Shown here in pieces: positions 1-5,562 of a stretch of DNA of 8,213 nt. Source of the stretch: Gammaproteobacteria bacterium (lineage in GTDB: Bacteria > Pseudomonadota > Gammaproteobacteria > GRL18). Made by a program: the position numbers and the translations under genes. Position 1 is the stretch's first letter, and every line of letters begins with the position of its first letter. The stretch is from assembly GCA_030632625.1 (NCBI GenBank), contig DAOVUK010000115.1:1-8213 (forward strand), written 5' to 3'. The notes beneath the pieces are model-generated. The model was not told the DNA's origin and made no database searches. It saw only the letters and a list, made by a program, of their open reading frames with translations.

Positions 1-1
1 A

Positions 2-556
2 ATTATTGAACAGCTTGGTGAACGGGAACTGGGAATAGCCAGTATTATTTTCAGTTGCTATTCACTGCTGCTCATTCCAACGGACAGTTTTTCAGAAACA
101 GTGTGTTCAATGGTAAGTAATCTGATCGGTCAGAAAAAAATACCGAGTCTAAGCCTGTTGCTGCGTCGTATTATTATCCTGAACTATGTGATTATTCTAC
201 CGATAGTTTTGTTTACACTGATATTTCCCGCAACAATTCTGAGCATATTCAGTACCGATGTAAAAATTATCACGGATGGTATTAACAGCCTTAGTATTAT
301 CACCCTGGCAATTCTTTTTGCAGTACCAGGGGAAGCTTTCTATTCTGCCATTGTGGGCACAGGTGATACCCGGGTTATATTATTTATTCAGATTATGGTA
401 ACTATTATTACGCTGCTCTGTGTATATATTACCGCTTTTATACTGCAGCTTAATTTTGAGTATATCTGGCTGGCTGAGGTATTTGGCTGGCTGGTCTGTC
501 TGTTTCTGTCATGGTTGTGGTTTAAAAGCGGTCTCTGGCAAAGACTAAACATCTGA
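2..556 (+). CDS. MATE-family efflux transporter, C-terminal part (5' truncated by window edge)
   Basis: The reading frame is open from base 2 to the TGA at 554-556 (184 codons), so the gene starts before the window. An internal ATG at 101 is not the real start, because hydrophobic family-like sequence continues upstream of it. About five membrane segments are visible, at roughly residues 11-31, 57-83, 94-116, 125-148 and 151-172 of the visible part. A short basic loop (GQKK, then RR) precedes the second, and a GTGDTR motif at 119-124 follows the third. This pattern is typical of the second half of MATE (MatE) exporters, inner-membrane antiporters that expel cationic drugs or metabolites using Na+ or H+ gradients. 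A complete protein is usually about 450 residues, so roughly 60% is missing here. The substrate cannot be told. It is not a known T6SS component; it may mark the cluster boundary or be a passenger gene. Confidence 0.85.
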   Translation: MIEQLGERELGIASIIFSCYSLLLIPTDSFSETVCSMVSNLIGQKKIPSLSLLLRRIIILNYVIILPIVLFTLIFPATILSIFSTDVKIITDGINSLSIITLAILFAVPGEAFYSAIVGTGDTRVILFIQIMVTIITLLCVYITAFILQLNFEYIWLAEVFGWLVCLFLSWLWFKSGLWQRLNI

Positions 557-563
557 TTCAGAT
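551..563. repeat. Short inverted repeat at the end of the MATE gene
   Basis: ATCTGA (551-556) and TCAGAT (558-563) are perfect inverted copies around a single T, and the left arm includes the TGA stop of the MATE gene. As RNA it could form a 5-bp stem (ATCTG/CAGAT) with an ATT loop. The stem is short and AT-rich, and no T run follows directly (a TTTTT lies at 574-578). A terminator role is therefore weakly supported, and a protein-binding site or chance are equally possible. Confidence 0.25.
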
Positions 564-603
564 TTGCAGTTCGTTTTTATGCAGGTATGTCATTCTATCG
601 GAC

Positions 604-632
604 TACAAAAAAAATCAAGGGCAGGGTAGAAT
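604..632 (+). promoter_or_regulatory. Weak sigma70-like promoter candidate upstream of tssC
   Basis: TAGAAT at 627-632 matches five of six bases of the -10 consensus. Seventeen bases upstream, TACAAA (604-609) matches only three of six of the -35 consensus. It lies in the 101-base gap between the MATE gene and tssC, which could let tssC be transcribed separately from MATE. No sigma54 -24/-12 pair (GG-N10-GC) was found, although many T6SS operons use one. The rest of the gap holds only the inverted repeat at 551-563 and the tssC ribosome binding site. Confidence 0.2.
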
Positions 633-646
633 AGACTAAAACATAA

Positions 647-651
647 AAGGA
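647..651 (+). promoter_or_regulatory. Ribosome binding site of tssC
   Basis: AAGGA sits six bases before the ATG at 658. It is a strong Shine-Dalgarno sequence and fixes the tssC start. Confidence 0.7.
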
Positions 652-657
652 ATTATT

Positions 658-2178
658 ATGACAGCTCAACCGGACGAGCAGAATGTATCCTCAGTGCTTT
701 CTTCTAAAGCACCTTCTGTACTGCAGGGGCTTCTACAGACCATTGACTTGAATTCTCAGCAGAAAGACAAACAGAAAACGCTTCTCTATGCTTTGCAAGT
801 ACTGTTAAAAGCTCACTTTAAAGATTTGAGCCAGCAGCCTGTTGATGGTTTTCTGGCAAGCATTCTGATTGCTGAAATTGATCAAGCAATCAAACAGCAA
901 ATAGATGAAATTTTACATCATCCTGTTTTCCAGTCACTGGAATCAGCCTGGCGCAGTCTGCATCTGCTGGTAGAGCAAACGAATTTTAAAGAGAATATTA
1001 AGATTGAACTGCTTAATTTATCGCAATCTGATCTGCTTGAAGATTTGCAGGATGCACCGGAAATAGTCAAATCAGGCTTATATAAACTGGTTTATAGTCA
1101 GGAATACGGGCAATATGGCGGCGAACCTTATGGGGTAATGATTGGCAATTACCAGTTAACACCCAAAGGTTCAGATATCAAATTATTGCAAAAAGTTGCC
1201 AGCATTGGTGCGATGTCCCATACACCTTTCATTGCTGGTACCCATAGTGATTTTTTTGCTATTGATGAGATGCAACAGTTTCCTGCTATTGTCGATTTGC
1301 ATGATGTTTTTAGCAGTCCTAAATTTCAAAAATGGAATCGCTTCAGAAAAACAGAAGATGCCCGCTATATCGGCCTGGTCCTGCCTCGTTTTTTATTACG
1401 CCTCCCTTATCAAACAAACAATGAGAAACTCATCAACTTCGGCATTGATTATGAAGAGCAGGTTTGTCGTGAACATGAACATACTCTCTGGGGAAACCCC
1501 GCATTTTTATTTGCGCTGCGCTTAACAGACAGTTTTGCAAAATATCGATGGTGCCCGCATATTATTGGTCCTTCATCAGGCGGTCTGGTGGAAAACCTGC
1601 TGCATGATTATTATCAGGCTATGGGACAAATAGAGGCCAGACTGGCAACAGAAATTATGGTGACTGATCGGCGTGAATATGAACTAAGCGAGGAAGGGTT
1701 TATTGCTTTGACTCTCAGACGAGGCAAAGATGATGCCTCGTTTTACTCAGCTAATTCGGTTCAAAGTAATAAATATTTTGCTGACAGGCAACAGGAAAAA
1801 CAGGCACATACGAATTTTAAATTAGGAATTCAACTTCCATATCTGTTTATAATCAATAGAATAGCACATTATCTTAAAGTGATTCAACGAGAAAACATTG
1901 GTTCATGGAAAGAACAGGCAGATGTCCAGCAAGGTCTGAATCACTGGCTGAAGCAATATGTATCTGATCAGGAAAATCCGTCAATTGAAATCAGAAGTCG
2001 TCGGCCATTGCGTAAAGCAAAAATAGAAGTGCAGCCTGTCGAAAATGAACCCGGATGGTATCGTGCCGCGGTTCAAATCAGACCGCACTTTAAATATATG
2101 GGGGCTGATTTTACCCTGTCACTGGTGGGTAAACTTGAAGTGAGTAAAGATACCCAGCAGCATAGGCAACAGGTATAA
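658..2178 (+). CDS. tssC: T6SS contractile sheath large subunit TssC (VipB/EvpB family)
   Basis: This is the large subunit of the T6SS sheath. With TssB it forms the cytoplasmic helical tube that contracts to drive out the Hcp/VgrG needle. The 506-residue length fits the family (about 490-500). Family landmarks in order: an amphipathic N-terminal helix around 20-35 (VLQGLLQTI), the region known in VipB to be bound by ClpV; PVFQSLESAWRSLH at 89-102; GGEPYG at 154-159; SHTPFIAG at 187-194; DARYIGLVLPRFLLRLPY at 234-251; LWGNPAF from 277; then AKYRWCPHIIGP, TDRREYEL and QLPYLFIINR. The C-terminal half of the handshake fold has RSRRPLR near 446-452 and EPGWYR...RPHFKYMGADF at 464-483. The tail after GKLEV is Gln-rich (QQHRQQV). 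ATG 658 has a good ribosome binding site. The obligate partner tssB is normally just upstream; here a MATE gene takes that place. It could be the main TssC or a second copy like ImpD of some clusters, but all core motifs look intact. Confidence 0.97.
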   Translation: MTAQPDEQNVSSVLSSKAPSVLQGLLQTIDLNSQQKDKQKTLLYALQVLLKAHFKDLSQQPVDGFLASILIAEIDQAIKQQIDEILHHPVFQSLESAWRSLHLLVEQTNFKENIKIELLNLSQSDLLEDLQDAPEIVKSGLYKLVYSQEYGQYGGEPYGVMIGNYQLTPKGSDIKLLQKVASIGAMSHTPFIAGTHSDFFAIDEMQQFPAIVDLHDVFSSPKFQKWNRFRKTEDARYIGLVLPRFLLRLPYQTNNEKLINFGIDYEEQVCREHEHTLWGNPAFLFALRLTDSFAKYRWCPHIIGPSSGGLVENLLHDYYQAMGQIEARLATEIMVTDRREYELSEEGFIALTLRRGKDDASFYSANSVQSNKYFADRQQEKQAHTNFKLGIQLPYLFIINRIAHYLKVIQRENIGSWKEQADVQQGLNHWLKQYVSDQENPSIEIRSRRPLRKAKIEVQPVENEPGWYRAAVQIRPHFKYMGADFTLSLVGKLEVSKDTQQHRQQV

Positions 2179-2201
2179 ATGGGATGAACTGAGCAATAAT
2201 T

Positions 2202-2264
2202 TGCTTAAGCATAGGGTAAGCCCTGATGACTTCGCATGCCTTCTTATAATATTATTAGCGCTAA
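2202..2264 (+). promoter_or_regulatory. Palindrome-rich tssC-tssE gap with candidate promoter
   Basis: The 120 bases between tssC and tssE carry a dense set of symmetric sequences. These are a perfect 10-bp palindrome TGCTTAAGCA (2202-2211); a small hairpin AGGG-taag-CCCT (2213-2224), extendable by CAT/ATG with one bulged G; GCATGC (2234-2239); a perfect palindrome ATAATATTAT (2246-2255); and another, TTAGCGCTAA (2255-2264). A perfect TATAAT -10 hexamer lies at 2245-2250, but the best -35 (CTGATG, 2223-2228, 16-base spacer) matches only three of six bases. TTAGCGCTAA would sit at the expected transcription start, a plausible operator position. No T run follows the hairpin, so a terminator is not clear. 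The role is inferred from sequence only. Confidence 0.3.
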
Positions 2265-2298
2265 GGGAATATACATACTAAGCAGATGATTGCAGAAA

Positions 2299-2709
2299 AT
2301 GATTTCAGAAAAGTCACTATTTGATCGTATCAACAGTGATAGCCACGGCTATTCACTGCATTTTGATTACGTCACTCTACACTATTCAATTTTGAATAGT
2401 CTTCAGAAAATGCTCAATGTCCGCAAGGGCAGTCTGGTCACGTCGGAAGACTATGGCATTCCAGATTTCTCAGAATTTGTTTCCCAATTTCCTGATGCTA
2501 TCAATAAACTCAAGTTATCGATTCGTGATTTTTTACTCAGTTTTGAACCGAGAATTCAATCAGTACAAATCACCCACGAGCCTGATATTGATAAACCTCT
2601 TGAATTAAAATTCAGTGTTGTCACCAAAGTCTTTGTTAATGACGACGTGCAAAACCTGTCTTTTGAAACAGTTCTGACCAGCTCAGGTCAGGCTATTGTT
2701 AGATCTTAG
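2299..2709 (+). CDS. tssE: T6SS baseplate subunit TssE (gp25-like)
   Basis: TssE is the T4 gp25-like lysozyme-family baseplate protein that joins the wedge to the first sheath ring and triggers sheath assembly; it has no enzyme activity in T6SS. The product is 136 residues from ATG 2299, a normal size. Visible family features are SLFDRI near the N-terminus, then SILNSLQKMLNVRKGSLVT, DYGIPD at 51-56, the core FEPRI motif at 82-86 (the conserved EPR), and a C-terminal beta region ending in FETVLTSSGQAIV. The start is uncertain. A TTG at 2290 would add three residues, directly follows an in-frame TGA (2287-2289), and has a partial Shine-Dalgarno TAAGCAG (2279-2285) four bases upstream. ATG 2299 lacks a clear site of its own. 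I prefer ATG because the conserved SLFDRI starts six residues later. The stop at 2707-2709 is only 8 bases before tssF, so the two are co-transcribed. Confidence 0.93.
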   Translation: MISEKSLFDRINSDSHGYSLHFDYVTLHYSILNSLQKMLNVRKGSLVTSEDYGIPDFSEFVSQFPDAINKLKLSIRDFLLSFEPRIQSVQITHEPDIDKPLELKFSVVTKVFVNDDVQNLSFETVLTSSGQAIVRS

Positions 2710-2717
2710 GTCAAAGC

Positions 2718-4499
2718 ATGTCTGTCAACAAATACTTTCAGGATGAACTGACTGCACTTAGAGGTCTGGGTGCAGAATTTGCCGATACGAATCCGCGTTT
2801 GGCGCCTTTTTTAGCAACAGAAGCTCAGGATCCTGATGTTGAACGTCTTTTAGAAGGCTTTGCTTTTTTAACCGGTCGATTAAGACAGAAACTGGAAGAT
2901 GAATTACCAGAACTGACCCATTCTGTGATGAATCTCCTGTGGCCCAATTTTCTTAAACCAATTCCATCTCTGAGCATGGTGCAGATGTTTCCCAGAGATG
3001 GTTTGACAGAAAAAAAACAGGTAAAACGTAAAAGTATGGTTCTATCAACACCTGTTGATGGCACACAATGCCAGTTTCAGAGCTGTTTTGATGTCGATTT
3101 GTATCCATTAATCATATCCGATGTTCAACATTCCATACAAACAACGGGTTCCAATATCACCATTCAGCTTTCATTACTGGATGATAAGGCCAATTTTGAT
3201 GAAATGTCTTTGGACTCCTTACGTTTTCATCTTTTTGGTGATTTGCAGACATCTCACTTGCTTTATCTGTATTTTTGTCGGTATTTACAGGATGTTCGGA
3301 TCAGTGTGCTTGATACACAAGGGAATAAAGTCTATTTAAAATCACTGGACTCTGAGAACATTATTCCCGCTGGTTTTTCAGAGAAAGAACACCTGCTGCC
3401 GTATAGCGATAATCTGTTTAATGGTTATCGTCTTCTTCAGGAATATTTTGCCTTATCAGAAAAATATCTATTTATCGATTTTAATCATTTAAATGGATTA
3501 GCTGAACAATTGAAAAAACTGGATATTGATAATTTTGCCAGTCTGGAACTGGAATGTTGCTTTTCAAGAAAGTTTGCTCCCGATGTGTTAATTAATAAAG
3601 AATGCTTGCGGCTTTATTGCACCCCGGTGGTTAATTTATTTGAACATAAATCAGCACCGCTGAAGTTAGATCATAAAAAAGTTGATTATCGTTTATTACC
3701 TTCAGCAATTAATCCCCAACATTATGAAATTTACCAGGTAAACAATGTTCAAGCCTGGGGACATAGTGATCATAAACGTAAGAAGTACCCTGATTTTGAA
3801 TCATTTGAGCATAGCCTGAATGATGATAAGGCACAATTGTATTATAAAATTAGTGTTAAAGAGTCTCAGGATGGTCAGGCACTTGATAGTTATATTAGTT
3901 TTGTAAGTCAGTGTGAACAGGGTGAAACACCTCAGGATGAAACAATAGAAGCCGGTTTGATTTGCAGCAATCGTAATCTGGCAGTTAAGTTAGGGATTGG
4001 TGATATAAATATTGTCGGTGAAGGTCTGCCTGAATATGTGGATGTAAAAAATATTTCTCCGGTAACACCGGAGTTTATACCACCTCTGGATAAAGGGTTT
4101 CACTGGCAGTTGATATCAAACATGTCACTTAATTACCAGTCCTTAATGAATAAAGATGCCTTAAAAATAATATTATCGACCTATGATTATCGGCGCTATT
4201 ATGATCGCCAGCAGGCCAGAGCCAGCCAGCATCGTCTGGATGGTATTGATACGATCACCGTGGATAGGGTGGATCGCCTGTATCAGGGCCGTCCTGTTCG
4301 CGGGCTTCGTTCAACAATGAGAGTCTTAGAGTCAAAATTCACTAATGAGGGTGAAATGTTTTTATTTTTTTCGGTACTCAATGAGTTTTTTTCACTTTAT
4401 GTATCGTTAAATTCATTCCACGAACTGATTGTTCATGGCATTGAACAGGGAGAGATTTATAAGTGGCCAGCCAGGATCGGTCAACAGCCAATCATATAG
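2718..4499 (+). CDS. tssF: T6SS baseplate subunit TssF (gp6-like)
   Basis: TssF is the large wedge protein of the T6SS baseplate, the counterpart of T4 gp6. Two copies clamp TssG and contact TssE and TssK in the cytoplasm near the membrane complex. At 593 residues it has the usual length. The highly conserved N-terminus is complete: YFQDELTALR (6-15), FADTNPRLAPFLA (21-33), DPDVERLLEGFAFL (38-51) and LLWPNFLKPIPS (73-84). The middle is variable, as in the family. The C-terminal domain shows RGLRSTMRV, then FLFFSVLNEFFSLYVSLNSF, and the typical ending GEIYKWPARIGQQPII (578-593). ATG 2718 fits the N-terminus; AGG at 2708-2710, overlapping the tssE stop, is the likely ribosome binding site. The last 37 bases overlap tssG. 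Confidence 0.97.
   Translation: MSVNKYFQDELTALRGLGAEFADTNPRLAPFLATEAQDPDVERLLEGFAFLTGRLRQKLEDELPELTHSVMNLLWPNFLKPIPSLSMVQMFPRDGLTEKKQVKRKSMVLSTPVDGTQCQFQSCFDVDLYPLIISDVQHSIQTTGSNITIQLSLLDDKANFDEMSLDSLRFHLFGDLQTSHLLYLYFCRYLQDVRISVLDTQGNKVYLKSLDSENIIPAGFSEKEHLLPYSDNLFNGYRLLQEYFALSEKYLFIDFNHLNGLAEQLKKLDIDNFASLELECCFSRKFAPDVLINKECLRLYCTPVVNLFEHKSAPLKLDHKKVDYRLLPSAINPQHYEIYQVNNVQAWGHSDHKRKKYPDFESFEHSLNDDKAQLYYKISVKESQDGQALDSYISFVSQCEQGETPQDETIEAGLICSNRNLAVKLGIGDINIVGEGLPEYVDVKNISPVTPEFIPPLDKGFHWQLISNMSLNYQSLMNKDALKIILSTYDYRRYYDRQQARASQHRLDGIDTITVDRVDRLYQGRPVRGLRSTMRVLESKFTNEGEMFLFFSVLNEFFSLYVSLNSFHELIVHGIEQGEIYKWPARIGQQPII
4447..4455 (+). promoter_or_regulatory. Ribosome binding site of tssG inside tssF
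   Basis: The purine run AGGGAGAGA lies seven bases before the GTG at 4463 and within the tssF coding sequence. It supports the GTG start, because the in-frame TAA at 4460-4462 rules out any earlier one. Confidence 0.6.
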
Positions 4500-5530
4500 T
4501 TTATGATTTAGTTAAACATAGTGAACAATACTCTTTTTTTCAGGCGGTGCAATTACTTAATGATTATCATCTGTTAGTTTCAAATGAAGAGGGTAAAGAG
4601 GCACTTAAGGAAACACTCATTCAATTTAGTGTGAATCCGCAATTAGTGCATAACCGATCTGATATTGACTCTATTTTAGTAGAAGAAAAAGATGATAAGT
4701 TTGTGGCGCAATTATCAGTCAATTTTTTAGGCTTGTACGGTGCAGCATCACCATTGCCTGCATTTTATAGTGAAGCGATTTTACAATCAGAAAATAGTGA
4801 CGATGCAACTAAAGATTTTATGGATCTGTTTAACCATAGAATGATATCACTGGTTTATAAATGCTGGGAAAAATATCGTTACTATAAAATATACAAGAAG
4901 AAAGTATACAAGAACAAGTTATACAAGAATAAATCATCCAGGAATAGGGATGAGCTTGATTGTGATCCCTTTAGCAACTGGATGTTTGCCTTATGCGGAC
5001 TGGTTAGGCCGGAACAGAGAAATGATCCTGATATTGACTGGGAAAGGCTATTGCCGTTTATTGGTATGTTAGGCATGAGATGTCATTCTGCCAGTATGAT
5101 TGAATCTATTTTAAGATATTATTTCCGTTTTAAATATCTATCTGTTTGTGCAAATATGCAGCGTTTTGTTGAAATTGAAGATGATCAACAAAATCGCCTG
5201 GGGCAACAGTGTGCAACATTGAGTCACGATTTAGTGCTTGGCGATAAAGTAGAAGATCGTAGTGGTAAGTTTCGAATTAAAATAACAAATTTATCTTATG
5301 AGCAATTTGTAAAATTTTTACCTGATGGTGATTATTATGTGCCCTTAGGAAAAATTATTAATTATATACTTCGTGATCAACTGGATTATGATATCGAACT
5401 GCAACTGCTGAAACAGGAAGTTCCAACATTATTACTCAGTGATTATAATCAGGAAAAGCTCGGCTGGACAACCTGGATTGGTGCTCATAAACAGCAAAAC
5501 AAGTCGGTCATTGTACCAGGATGGACATGA
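4463..5530 (+). CDS. tssG: T6SS baseplate subunit TssG (gp53-like)
   Basis: TssG forms the core of the baseplate wedge with two TssF copies and one TssE, and it carries the TssK binding loops; it is related to T4 gp53. The length is 355 residues, near the family norm. Visible motifs are YSFFQAVQLL (23-32), FLGLYGAASPLPAFY in the first third, HRMISLVYKCWEKYR (125-139), DPFSNWMFALCGL from 168, and the C-terminal LGWTTWIG (333-340). The start is GTG: TAA lies directly before it in frame, and no ATG, GTG or TTG occurs between it and the conserved FFQAV. The gene overlaps tssF by 37 bases, suggesting translational coupling. Residues 143-157 are three tandem pentapeptides IYKKK-VYKNK-LYKNK, encoded by a 15-bp DNA repeat, giving a basic patch between two conserved blocks. 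By eye this is the most AT-rich gene of the set. Confidence 0.95.
   Translation: MASQDRSTANHIVYDLVKHSEQYSFFQAVQLLNDYHLLVSNEEGKEALKETLIQFSVNPQLVHNRSDIDSILVEEKDDKFVAQLSVNFLGLYGAASPLPAFYSEAILQSENSDDATKDFMDLFNHRMISLVYKCWEKYRYYKIYKKKVYKNKLYKNKSSRNRDELDCDPFSNWMFALCGLVRPEQRNDPDIDWERLLPFIGMLGMRCHSASMIESILRYYFRFKYLSVCANMQRFVEIEDDQQNRLGQQCATLSHDLVLGDKVEDRSGKFRIKITNLSYEQFVKFLPDGDYYVPLGKIINYILRDQLDYDIELQLLKQEVPTLLLSDYNQEKLGWTTWIGAHKQQNKSVIVPGWT
4890..4934 (+). repeat. Three tandem 15-bp repeats within tssG
   Basis: The units are TATACAAGAAGAAAG (4890-4904), TATACAAGAACAAGT (4905-4919) and TATACAAGAATAAAT (4920-4934). The first ten bases, TATACAAGAA, are identical in all three; variation is confined to the last five. 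The 15-bp period keeps the reading frame and encodes the pattern (I/V/L)YK(K/N)K three times. This looks like an expansion by replication slippage that has since diverged. Confidence 0.85.
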
Positions 5531-5550
5531 CTATATATGGAAATTGAATA

Positions 5551-5555
5551 AAGGA
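5551..5555 (+). promoter_or_regulatory. Ribosome binding site of clpV
   Basis: AAGGA lies seven bases before ATG 5563 in the 32-base gap after tssG. The site supports this start; no promoter is evident in so short a gap, so clpV is probably read from the upstream operon. Confidence 0.7.
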
Positions 5556-5562
5556 TTATAAA

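Noticed and set aside
557..657. A possible sigma54 promoter before tssC, as used by several T6SS operons.
   Set aside because: TTGC occurs at 564-567 but there is no GG at the required distance upstream; the same test fails for the TTGC at 2201-2204.
1196..1525. A 109-codon + strand reading frame inside tssC.
   Set aside because: It lies wholly inside the strongly conserved TssC coding sequence in another frame and has no family resemblance.
2180..2281. An open stretch of about 33 codons in the tssC-tssE gap, with a possible TTG start at 2201.
   Set aside because: It has no ATG or GTG start, no ribosome binding site, and no resemblance to Hcp, TagJ or any family I recognise; a run this short is expected by chance.
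4890..4934. The tandem repeat considered as a CRISPR-like array or iteron origin.
   Set aside because: Units are directly adjacent without spacers, only three in number, and lie in frame inside tssG, so a coding minisatellite explains them.
4882..5076. A 64-codon minus strand reading frame with a Phe/Leu/Tyr-rich tail opposite tssG.
   Set aside because: The repetitive hydrophobic tail is just the reverse complement of the 15-bp tandem repeats; no start signal was seen.
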